NCBI GenBank assembly: GCA_000934385.1
Contig: KN880653.1
Location: 1-21,984 of the forward strand
Reading direction: 5' to 3'
Source of the DNA: Cylindrobasidium torrendii FP15055 ss-10
Taxonomy: Eukaryota; Basidiomycota; Agaricomycetes; Agaricales; Physalacriaceae
DNA length: 21,984 nucleotides
The notes below the pieces were generated by a model, which saw nothing but the letters and a program-made list of their open reading frames with translations, had not been told where the DNA came from and made no database searches. The position numbers and the translations under genes are program-made. Shown here piece by piece: positions 1-10,607 of this stretch (position 1 is its first letter; each line of letters begins with the position of its first letter).

Positions 1-3000
1 TACGACTACAGAATATACAAGAACCTTCCATTAAGCTCCATAGCGGCTGCGCCTACCTCATCCAGGTAATCGTACCTGCAGGTGTCGAGTCGCACGCACA
101 CCAATCCGCAACACTGGGGCATCCAAGGGCACGGTCGTGGGAGGTAGAATCTGGTCGACGATTGCGTCGATTGGCTCCCTCAGCATTTTCTCAAGGCATC
201 GCCGCTTTGGAGAAGAGGGAAATGTGCTAGAATCAGTTCGAGAGGCCGTTCGAAAGAGCGAGACAGAATCGAGGTCATCCACGTTCATGTCGATGGGCAA
301 TGGGGCGAATAGAATAGCATCACAGGCGATTGTATCGAAGGTGATCGTTTGTAGGACTGCAGCACTGAGACCCTTGTCGTTGTCGAAATGGCTTCCTCTG
401 AGACGCCAGTATTTCTGAAAGTGGAAGTAGTCACGCAACCAGGCATTGCCGCTATTGATTGCGCTAGCAGCAACTTGATGGATGCATTCCTGCAGCGTTG
501 TGAAGCACTCCTGGACAGGTCCTCTGAGCCAAGGTGTCAGATTATCAAAAGAAACGCAACGCCAAAGAGATTCCATATAATCTCTCATATTCGTGATGCT
601 CGGATATGTGTGCCCCAACCACCTAGGCGGCTTGAGGAGGCCCTCGCCTGTAAGTACGTGCTGCTCATCGTAATAGCGCTGCCGAGCTATGAAAACCTGT
701 TGCTGAGGACTGCATCACTGCTCTATTTTGTCTGATGAAAAACGGGCGTGCGGAAAGGCTTACCGCTTGTAGACCCCAGTGACATCGCCACAGGCTCCCA
801 GAAGTAGGTCAAAGCACTCTCCGTAAAGCGCCTCGTTCCCCTCAGGCGAGGCGTTTGCCATCTTGCATAGCTCACATACTTTCATAAATGTCGAGATGTT
901 CTCCGTGAGATACGTTGTCATCGCGGGGTCCAAAGGTACGACGGGAACCAGACCTAAGCAGCCACGAACCCAATTCTCGACCTGTGCAGCGGCGCGAAAG
1001 ACGAGAAAGGCATCAATATCTTGGCACTGAATATACAGCCGTGAGCATGTCAATAGTGGCAACATCATGGATCAACAAACTGTTTTCAGAGTGCATGGTG
1101 TGTCCATGTCGCCATCATCACCCAGAATTATCTCTCGAGGAAGAGTGGGCACATCGAACTGGTCCATCGCAATCGGTGGCTCAGAGAAGGACATTCGTCA
1201 CTATGCGGCTCATCCCATCATTAAACATATGCTCACCAGATTTCCACCTGGCGGGAGAAAGCACCGAAGATATTTGAGTGCGATCTTGAGAGGTTCCGGC
1301 GTGTCTTCTGCCTCCGGGAACTCGGGAGCAGGGAAAGGCCATTTTTGGACGCGGAGTCCGGTGGAGATAGCCACTTCCGGCCTGAGAGCTGCTGGGCTAG
1401 GCGCGGAATTCTTGTTGATTCTGAAAGAGATTGGATCCCTGCATGGACGAAAGAGGCTCTGAACATACCCTGATTCAGACCACTGCGAGAAATCAGCGCT
1501 ACAAAACGTCAAAGAACAGAACGTTAAGGAATAGTGCGGCTATGCACATACAATACTATGTTGGGGTGCGACCTATACGCCAACGTGTAAGCATGCAGTT
1601 TGCCTTCGAACCGAGCACCTACAATTTCCAATCCTCTAAAGCAGAACTGGCTTGTGCGCTGTAACAATGAGTGAGGACACAATATAAATATGGGAGGGTA
1701 TTTCGGTCGCACAGATTTTTGTTGTGAGGCTCAGGAGGCGTTTCCACCGTCCTACGAAGAAACATATAAGAGAGATCCAGTCATATTAAGCAGACATACA
1801 AATCCTCCGGCTCCCTACGATTTTGTGGGTCAGCGAGCGTTGGGAACGACAAGTACTAGCACGGACTGTGTTGGCCAAATGGAGGGAGAGGAGGATAGAG
1901 TATGAGACGAAGATCTGCGATGAGGATTAGAAGAGAATGGCGTATGATTAACCACACTGCGCACTGCACATCCCGAAGCCATTGATCAATGCTTTCTGTG
2001 TGGCTAGGACGACTATGAAAATAGGCATTCTGGTCAACTCGCCAATAAGTCTGCGGATTGTCCCAAAGCATGAGATGGGTTTCATTTGCACTTTTCTGCA
2101 CGGTCAAGATATCTTTGTACAGGTCTGAGCTGATCGTCCAAAGATATCTCCCAAGAGCGGCAGCAGACTCCGTGTCCTGCATATCGAACACACCGAGCTC
2201 TTGTGACAATGTATTCGGCCAAGGCGCATGGACTACATGAACCGTGGGCTGTGGCCAATTAGAGGGAGTCAAACAATGCGGAAGGCGCAGTGCACGTACA
2301 CACAGATGTGTCTTGTCATCGGATGTGCACCATGCCCACACCGCCCGTAGCTGGCAGTTGAGGGGGTTATGCATAAATGCCAAGCATGGTGTATGGATTC
2401 CCATAGTGCGTCTGTAGAGAACAGCGCTAGCGAGCAGGTCGTATATTTCGTCACCGAGTGCAACAAATAGTACAGGAAAAGGAATATTGTCATTTCCGTT
2501 CGATGTGCAAAGAAAATGGCCTTGTAGGAGAGGATCAGGAACTCTTTCCCGGGCGCTAGGGGTTAAACCGTAGCCAGCTAAGTCGTCGTCTGTAAAGGTG
2601 TTGCTGCTAGTCGAAAGAAGGATCGGTACTGAGAACGCTGACGTTACGGTCCCATAGGACCGCAGGAGACGCGAAGAGCTGTCGCCTATCCAACATGGAC
2701 AGATCGCTCGTGAGTATTCACATTGGAAGCTGGGAATATCAGTCATTAGTTTGCTTGTGAGAGCAATTACGAGGCACTTCCTTACCGAATCTCTAACTCT
2801 GTGATACACTGTTCGAGAATGTATCCGGGTGTGAGTCCAACCGCATGCGTAGTAGCCTCTGGCTCGATGTTTGCGCTCGTTTCTCTCTCCCGCATTAGAC
2901 GTCGCGCTCGCGCTGAGCAAGATTGTGCAGCTTTCAGGGCACGGCTTAGAGACGGGTCTGTATCGACACCATCCTATCGAGGTCATAATCAGAAACGTCC

Positions 3001-3145
3001 AAATCCCAGAGAAGAATGAAGCGCCGACCGTTTCCCGCAGACCTTGGGTCAAAGACCGAATTTCCTCGGGAAAGTCATCGGGCGAACTGACGACATGCAC
3101 TTGAACGCAAATGCCATTGCTAATGTGCGAATTTTGCTGGTACAT
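1..3145 (-). CDS. Unrecognised multi-exon family protein, copy A (3' end outside window)
   Basis: I do not recognise this family; the model rests on alignment with copies B and C in this window. Exons, in transcript order: 3029-3145, 2786-2973, 2300-2729, 1956-2248, 1867-1914, 1800-1814, 1713-1751, 1623-1658, 1552-1572, 1469-1498, 1237-1420, 1081-1179, 764-1026, 102-709, and the first bases of a fifteenth at 1-5. About 790 codons are visible, all open. The start at 3145 is supported by the parallel start of copy C (MYQQ...). The longest exon 3 encodes a globular block with PFPVLFVALGDEIYDLL and a Trp/Cys-rich NPLNCQLRAVWAWC stretch. Exon 14 carries HFDNDKGLSAAVLQ and PIDMNVDDL, shared with C. 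No signal peptide or membrane segment is obvious, so an intracellular protein is likely. It is tandem with copy B. Exon 14's end is the least certain boundary: reading through it instead reaches a stop at 58. Confidence 0.75.
1570..2955 (-). repeat. High-identity inverted repeat arm (copy A side)
   Basis: This tract, from exon 2 to about exon 9 of copy A, is nearly identical in inverse orientation to about 18475-19860 in copy C, introns included. Within 1660-2125 I find only two substitutions against 19305-19770, although that stretch includes several introns. Identity falls sharply outside: exon 1 differs at 24 of 117 bases. The edges are approximate. Confidence 0.85.
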
Positions 3146-3505
3146 GTTCTACAAGGTTCCCGCTAGTATACTCCCCTGGCACGGCAGAATGTGAGTTACA
3201 CGTTTGTCGCCGCCAGGTCGTGGTGGTAGGAGCAGGCTAGTACATACGATCGGCGAGTTGATGATCAAGTGAGCTTCAAGTGATGCTCGATGCCTACTCA
3301 TTCAGACGTACACTTTGATTTGAGCTTAGCATGCACTATGTTCACAAGAGTGCAACATATCGCAAGCTGGAAGGAATATCAAGACGGCGCAGCAGATGTG
3401 CGTTGCGTAGAAAAAACTGATTGCTCTTATTGCTCTTATTTCATACATACTTACAAGGTCCTTTAGATCGTTACATGATACGCTATGGATAGGGTAGTAT
3501 TGGCA
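3146..3505. other. Intergenic: upstream region of copy A and downstream of copy B
   Basis: No gene is seen. The part next to copy A holds gatcggcgag at 3248-3257, which recurs in inverse orientation upstream of copy C (18189-18198) at a similar distance from the start codon, and both copies share ttgtagaac directly before ATG. Near 3420-3441 there is a short direct repeat of tgctcttat just beyond the stop of copy B. Confidence 0.5.
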
Positions 3506-3508
3506 TCA

Positions 3509-3700
3509 CTCATCACTCTCTCCATCGTTGCTTTCATCGCTGCCGTCATCAGCATTGCTGTCATACGAGTCGTCGCTGTCATCTTCACTACTGTCATCCT
3601 CACTACTGTCGTCCTTGCCATTGTCGGAATCGTCCTCGTCTTCGTCTTCATTGCTACCGGTTTCATTGCTGTTGTCTTCATCAGCGCTGTCATCCTCTTC
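3509..3700 (-). repeat. Low-complexity Asp/Glu/Ser tail coding repeat
   Basis: The last 64 residues of copy B (residues 120-183 of the final exon) are almost only Asp, Glu, Ser, Asn and Gly, built from imperfect iterations such as SSEDDSSEDDSDDS. On the DNA it is a tcatc/tcgtc-rich imperfect repeat. Acidic tails of this kind occur in histone- or nucleic-acid-associated proteins and can act as DNA mimics; which applies here is unknown. Whether copies A and C have it cannot be seen. Confidence 0.85.
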
Positions 3701-4185
3701 CCTTGCCGCATTCTCTGCCTCAACAACGGCCGACCGTGCATGGTCCACTAATGCCTGCAGTCTGGAGAACTCGGGCCACGCCTCCTTCGCGCGCTCGAGC
3801 CACTCTCTGTATGCCGGCCCTTCCTTCTGCTTAGACATCTTCCACTCGCGAAGGACGCGCTCTCGCGGCATCCAGCTCTCCTTGTGCTTCCACGAATCCG
3901 ACACCTCCTTTTTCACCTCGTCGAATTTCCTTTCAAGCTTGTCTCTGTGCTCGGTGCGCAAATATTGGAGGAATAAGCCAAGGCGAAAGACGTCCCTGGG
4001 CTTGCTAATATCCCACTCCGGACAATTTGCGTCGGCAATGCGAATATTCGACTGCATCTAGATACCATATTGTTAGTGTCCGAATGAAGGTCGCCGGATT
4101 CAAAAACCCGCCTTGTCAAAATGCAGTAGTGTGTTTGAAAAACCCCTTTGAACCCGCGGAGCTTCAGCCCACGCACTAAACTCAA

Positions 4186-4196
4186 GCGCGCGCGCG
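4186..4196. repeat. Alternating GC run with frameshift in copy B exon 15
   Basis: An eleven-base alternating G/C tract. Relative to copy C the exon carries two additional bases here; beyond it, the conserved AWAEAP motif is read only in a different frame from the conserved YDFPVFGL motif before it. Dinucleotide slippage explains this simply. Confidence 0.7.
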
Positions 4197-7100
4197 AACC
4201 GGAAGTCGATAGACCAAAAACGGGAAAGTCATATATTCCCAAGGAGATCATGAAGCGGCACGCCATGGCGAGGCAGAAAGAAGTATGTGTGGCTCCTTTT
4301 TTTGGATGAGGACCGCCCTTTTCGTACTCGACGAATATTAGTGGGAGGTTTAAGGCTACACACTGTTGAGCACTAAAACGCACACATAATGACTCAGACA
4401 TACCAAAGGGTTTGTCCAGACGTTTGCTCTGTTCGCGACATGATGTGCTATCCGATATTCCGAGTTGCGCTGGGGCATCTTTGTGGGTGATCGTGGAGGG
4501 TAAAATCTCGTCGATGACGGCGTCGATAGAATCCCTGAACATTTGTCTGAGAGGTCGCCACTTGGGAGGAGGGATGGATGCGCATAAGTCATTTTGAGAC
4601 GCCTTTTGGAACAGCGAGATAGAATTGAGGTCATCCGCGTTCATGTCAATTGGCAATGGAGTGTATAAAACCGCATCGCACATGAGGGTATCAAAGGTAA
4701 CCGCCCGGAGGGCGGCAGCACTGAGCGCCTTGTCGTCGTACTTGATCTTCCAAGATTCACGGAAATTCAGGAGATTATATGCCCAGTCATAATGGCCCTC
4801 TCTTGCAGCGTGTCCTCGTTCTTCATAATTTCCGAGCATGCTCTTGAAGCATTTTTTGGCGGACTCTCCGAGCGGGGTTGTCAAGCTATCAAGAGGTATG
4901 CAGCGTTTGAGGGAATCCGTGTAGTCTTTCAGGATATTGATGTGCGGGTAACTGCCCAGCCCCCAAGAATATGCAATTGGGAGGTCCTCGTCCGCAAGCG
5001 TGTGTTGTTCGTCAAAGTAGCGTTGACGGGCCGTGGAAATCTGTTGATGAAGACTGGATCACAGGTTAAGTGTGACTAGCAAGTAGACCCGCGGGCAGAC
5101 TCACCGCTTGTTGACCTTGGTAACATCGCCGTGGGCTCCTAAGAGTAAGTCGAAACACTCTCCATAGAGTGTTGCGTTCTTGCCAGGCATGGCGTCTGCC
5201 CGCTTGCACAACTCAGTGACTTTCAAGAATGTTGAAATGCTGTCCATGAGATAGGCAGTCATTGCAGGGTCCAATGGTTCGACGGGGACTAGATTTAGAT
5301 TAGTGCGAATCCAATTCTCGACCTGCGCGGCGGCGCGAAAGTTGAGGTAGGCTGCTACATCCTCCCTCTCGCCGATAATAAGCGAAAGCGGAGAACTGAA
5401 CTGTGGGTCGACAAACCATTTTTAAAGTCAATGGTATCCCCGTGGTGGTTTCATCTTTCAGTACTATCTCTGGAGGAAGAGCAGGAAGAGCGACCTCATC
5501 TAACGCAACCGATGGCTGAGAGACAACCAGTTAGTAGTGTCCTGCTTTGATCCTTTGAAAACGGTGGCATGCTCACCAGTTCGCAACCTAGCGGGAGGAA
5601 ACGCCGAACGTATCCGAGTCCCATCTTGAGGGGCTCAGGCATATTTTCAGGGTCTGGAAACTCAGAAGGATGGGATGTGCGTCTGAAAACGCGAATTCCG
5701 CAGAATACTGCGACGTTTGGGTCGAGATACGCGAGGCTGTCCCGAGTGAGCCTGACCAATTTGAGCAGGGGTATAATTCAATCGAATTTGTGAGCTTACC
5801 CAAATGAAGACGAATCGCAAGGGTCAACGCTGCTCACAGTCAATACGGTGTTATGTAGCAGAGGAATGGCGAGCACATACGGAACAAGGCCAGCATGCAA
5901 TCTGCGGGCAAGGGTATAAGCATGCAACGTGCGTTCCATCCAGCCTGACACCTACGATCTCCAGTTCTCAAGGGCATACTCCGCCTGAGCAAGAGCAAGC
6001 CTAGCCTCGGCGCTGCGACAAAAAGAGTCAGAGGTAAGTAATCAGCATTTTTTAGGCTCTTACAGTGCCTCGTTGTTGGATCTGATGGTAGCGTCCATGA
6101 CTCTGAGAAACAATGACATGAGAGAAACACTTCATTGCGTCGCATGAACATACACGTCCTCTCCTTCTCTGCATACGGCACAGTATGTTAGCGAGCAATG
6201 TCAATGTCGAATACCGGCCTACGCTTACAGTGATGGCCAGGAAGAAGGAGGGGAGGATGGGGTTCCGGGCGAAGGACTTGAACAAGAGTCAGAAGCGAAT
6301 GGCGCGGGAATCATTGCACACACTCAATATCGCAAAGCCATTGGGTGATATTTTCCGTGTGAACAGAGCGACAATGGAAATATTTATTCTGGTCAACCCG
6401 CCAGTAACTCGCCGGGGTCTCCAACAAGGTACGTTGGATGGTAAGCGCATTCTTCTGCAGGGTAAATGCATCGATATAGAGCCGCGTGCGAATTGTGCGT
6501 AAGTATGTGGCAAGAGCTGTCGCCGAGTCCTTGAGTTGCACATCGAAAACACCGAGCTCGGGGGACGTCTCTGAAAAGGGCGCATGGGCGACTTGGACTT
6601 CGACCTGTAACCAATTGAGAGGTATTCAGGAGGGCAGACAAAGTACACATACACATGGATGATCCTTGTGGGGTATGGACCAAGCCCACACCGCCTGAAG
6701 CTGACAGTTGAGAGGATCGTGCACGAACGCCAGGCATGGGGTGTTGATTCCCAGAGCACGTCTATAAAGGACAGCACTTTCGAGAAGCTCGTAAATCTCG
6801 TCGGAAAGCGCAACGAATAGTACAGGAAAGGGTATAGCGTCGTGTCCGCACTTCGTTCGGATGAAATGGGCTTGAAGGAGAGGGTCCAGGAATCGTGGAC
6901 GGTTGCTCGGGGCCGTATCGTTGCCGATTGAAGCTTCAGCGTCCTTACTTTCGTCCATAATCGCAAAAAGAATCGGGAAAGACAGTGCAGATGTCATGGT
7001 CCCATAGGGTTGAAGTAACCGCGAAGAGCTATCGTCTCTCCAGCATGGATATAGTCCCCGTGAGTAATCACATTGGAAGCTGTAAACTGTTAGTTAGGTC

Positions 7101-7493
7101 GTAAGAGCTTCATGAGGCATAACCGTACTGAATTTGCAGCTCTGGCATACATTGCTCGAGAATATACGCAGGAGTAAGGCCAACCACATGCGTAGTGGAC
7201 TCCGACTCGAGATTGGCATAGGTTTCCCTCTCCCGCATTAGACGTCGCGCTCGTGCCGAGCAGGATTGTGCAGCTTTCAGCGCTCGTTCCAGAGACAAAT
7301 CTGCAGTGGTGCCCACATCATCCTAATGTCATTAGAAACACGGAATTCAATTCAAGAACTGTGCACAAACCATTTTCCAACGCTTCAGGCCTTTGGTTAA
7401 AGACCGAATCTCAACGGGAAAGTCGTCAGGCGAACGAACGACATGCACTTGTACGCGAATGTCATTGGCATTGTTGAAGTGGTCTTTGCACAT

Positions 7494-8035
7494 CGTCCAC
7501 GCTGGACTCCGACTTATGTTTTGCTTCTTCGTACGGCCATGAAAAAAGTCGATCCGCGTGTCGGCCGTGATGGTATGAAGTGACAAGCTACGTTCTGCGA
7601 TCACTGTCAATCACTGGGCTGATCGTCTGTTCTACCCCGGTTCGATACCGTACTTGCATTCTAGTGTCTATCTATCGCAGAGCAGTACGCAAACCAAGAT
7701 TCTTACGCCCAGCTCGACTGTCCTACTCTATGGAGGAGCTTGGGAGGACACTCTGATTTATTCGAGTCTATGTCGATATTATCCATGTCTCTTACCAACT
7801 AGGCCAGTGTGCCACACTAGACACTTTGTTGGCTTGCTTCTTTGCTGCTCGGACTACTAACATCGCGCGACGACATATAATGGAGTCAAATCATTAAATT
7901 GTTCGTAGAATACCACTTCGACGACTATGGAGAACGGTGCACCTCCAAATCCACCCGGCTTCCATCCATTATCGAGCTGACCTGTCAGAAATCATTAGCA
8001 GTTGCGCCATGAACCCGACAAACAACGTTCACCCT
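7494..8035. other. Intergenic, no gene found
   Basis: This stretch holds the promoter of copy B at its left side and the 3' flank of the small secreted gene at its right. I see no convincing coding exon. On the minus strand at about 7791-7807 there is a tRNA A-box-like string, but no tRNA fold could be made (see rejected items). Confidence 0.4.
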
Positions 8036-8342
8036 TTATGTGCAGAAGGCGGCCTTGGGGGGCTCAGTCTTGCACGTATCGTGTCCGCGGCACAGAGCAG
8101 AAAGCTGGTATTTCTGGCCGTCGCACATGTAGATGAACGAGTTGCCGTTGTTGATGCTTGGCTCGTCCGCAGCGCAGTCGTATACCCCTTCGCCAGATGT
8201 GAGTTCGACCTTCGATAACGAACGAGTGAGAAAGGGGGAGCTTACCGGAGCTCTGAGCGTCGCAGGGCTGGCCGATAGGGTTCCAGGCGTTGGCAACGCC
8301 GAAGACAACAGACGCAAAGGCGAAAAGGGTGGTGAACTGCAT
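8036..8342 (-). CDS. Small secreted six-cysteine protein 1
   Basis: Two exons, 8246-8342 and 8036-8187, separated by a 58-base phase-1 intron with GTAAGC donor, give 82 residues. Residues 1-19 are a classical signal peptide ending VANA, and the mature protein starts WNPIGQPC. It has six cysteines (27, 37, 54, 65, 71, 81), spaced C-x9-C-x16-C-x10-C-x5-C-x9-C, consistent with three disulphides in an extracellular protein. The centre reads SINNGNSFIYMCDG and YQLSALCRGH. Two paralogues at 12582 and 15947 share length, spacing and intron place. The spacing vaguely recalls small chitin-binding modules such as CBM19, but this is not demonstrated; the function is unknown. Small secreted cysteine-rich proteins of this size are common in fungal secretomes. 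A TATA box lies about 90 bases upstream of the ATG. Confidence 0.9.
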
Positions 8343-9354
8343 GGCGGGTAGATGAGACGCTGGATGGTAGGTAGCAAGGTGTAGTGGTGATAAGACCTGG
8401 GGGATAGGTTAGCCACTGGTGCGCGACTCGATTTATATACCGCACGGGCGACTGGTGATACGTGTTACCGTTACGCGAAGGTAATGTAATTTAGAGCGGA
8501 TAGAACACGCACTTTTCGTAAGTGGATGGATCATCCATGTCAGCGGACGTCTTCACTTGGTCTTCACATACATGTAAATGACTGTATGTCGCCCGACGTT
8601 GCTCACAAGAGCGACGTCCAGAGCACACAACGACCTCAAAGATGGGAGAACCCGTACAATGCACCGCTACGCCATGACTTTTCGTACTATCATAGCCACC
8701 TCGAAGTCGTCGGTCATTGGAACCCGTACTCCCGGGCACCGTCCCAGATTGCTGCACGTCGGAAGCGCGTTTGCTGTTAGTAGTACGTAAAGGAATCAAC
8801 GAAGGCTGGTCCTATACACACTGAGTTACTTAGTTACTTAGTACTGCGAATTGCTTGAGCACTTTGTACATACAATGAATGCGGGGCGAGGGTTGAGGCA
8901 GCAAGAGCTACAAATATCTGTTGCTGCATGATTCCAAGAGCTGGAATGGCATCGTCCTCTCGGAGGGACCTACACGATGAGTCGATTTGAACTGACAAAT
9001 GGACACGGCATTTCGGTCAGAAGCACGCTAACACGTGTGTTTCCTTCTGTGCCACTCGTTCTGCTGTGATCGCATTTTGCCCCGTATATGGCAACCGCGT
9101 AGCCCACAGAGTGCGATGTGAGTGAGACTTTGAACGTCGAAAAGTTAATCCACTGGCTACCTGTTATGTTCCATCAATTGGTGCAACTTAGGTCGAAGGG
9201 GCCATACTCCCGGCGTGAGCGAGCAGTCATGGGCATGTCGACTAACACGTGATCATGGACGCGTCGCGACATCCGGATGGGGCTGGAAAGGATACACACA
9301 AGGGAGTACAGGGAATAAATATATTACCATGAGGCACTACACATATTCTAAGTT
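8343..9354. other. Intergenic, about 1 kb, no gene found
   Basis: The left part is the promoter of small secreted protein 1 and the right end the 3' flank of adenylate kinase. The open frames here are short, overlap in opposite directions and show no conserved motif. A short direct repeat of agttactt lies at 8824-8839. Confidence 0.5.
8431..8440 (-). promoter_or_regulatory. TATA box of small secreted protein 1
   Basis: The minus strand reads gtatataaat about 90 bases upstream of the start codon at 8342, at a distance like those of the TATA boxes of the two paralogues. Confidence 0.7.
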
Positions 9355-10269
<915 letters not shown>

Positions 10270-10607
10270 TTCGACGATGTGGACGTGGTAGGACGAGGAG
10301 AAACGCGTTCACGGATCGGAGTTAAACGGCTTGCCGTTTTCACGGCACTCCGGCAATCTGTGGCGCAGCCTAACTCTGCCCCAGCACAGCCGTACTCCGT
10401 GTCCGTGCGTCCGCCGCTGGTTAGTGGAAAATCTCCCCGCTGTGACAGAAGGAAAGTCAAATCAATAATTGCAGAATTTGGAATATAACCAATAATAAAG
10501 AGTCCAGAACGCAGCCGGCCCGGTCTGACGTCACCCGCTTGCATCGACGTGTCTGATCGCGTGCGCCACAGATCCTGCTCAATACTTCCACGACGAAGCG
10601 CGGCGCG
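10270..10607. promoter_or_regulatory. Bidirectional promoter region of adk1 and wbp1
   Basis: The 338 bases between the divergent start codons must hold both promoters. No clear TATA box is seen for either gene, as expected for housekeeping genes. A perfect palindrome tgacgtca (10526-10533) lies 74 bases upstream of the wbp1 ATG and matches the CRE/bZIP consensus. Confidence 0.6.
10526..10533. promoter_or_regulatory. CRE-type bZIP site upstream of wbp1
   Basis: Perfect tgacgtca palindrome. CRE-type sites are bound by ATF/CREB-family bZIP factors, and the unfolded-protein-response factor Hac1 binds a related core. Since wbp1 is an ER glycosylation gene, this is a plausible control element. 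An eight-base match may also be chance. Confidence 0.4.

Larger units (their letters stand above)
3506..7493 (-). pseudogene. Family copy B: full-length, frameshifted, probably a decaying gene
   Basis: Same unrecognised family as copies A and C, and the only one whose full extent is seen. Exons, in transcript order: 7371-7493, 7129-7322, 6653-7079, 6318-6604, 6229-6276, 6154-6168, 6064-6102, 5956-6012, 5881-5901, 5800-5829, 5577-5751, 5417-5515, 5105-5367, 4404-5053, 4112-4355 and 3506-4057, together about 1,074 codons. Three faults appear. An alternating GC run at 4186-4196 in exon 15 holds two extra bases relative to copy C and shifts the frame. The donors after exon 4 (6317) and exon 15 (4111) read GC, not GT. 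Elsewhere frames and splice sites are intact, so loss looks recent. The last exon stays open and begins with an in-frame ATG, giving a 183-residue segment with a charged coiled-coil-like helix and an acidic tail, which could still be made separately. An assembly or sequencing error at the GC run is possible. Confidence 0.6.

Noticed and set aside
1856..3145. Single uninterrupted 429-codon gene on the minus strand
   Set aside because: It is copy A read through several in-frame introns; alignment with B and C and the splice signals show separate exons, and the read-through segments are not conserved between copies.
3485..4061. Plus-strand open frames opposite the acidic tail of copy B (Ser/Leu- and Val/Ile-rich)
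   Set aside because: They are the complement of the Asp/Glu/Ser repeat, which lacks stops in all frames for compositional reasons; the apparent hydrophobic segments are artefacts.
7636..7650. tRNA B-box-like ggttcgatacc on the plus strand
   Set aside because: The T-stem pairs only three bases and no A box or acceptor stem lies at the right distance upstream.
7790..7810. tRNA gene on the minus strand (A-box-like tggcctagttggtaag)
   Set aside because: The D-arm closes only partly, acceptor and anticodon stems do not pair and the T-arm region (gactcgaata) departs from consensus; at most a decayed remnant.
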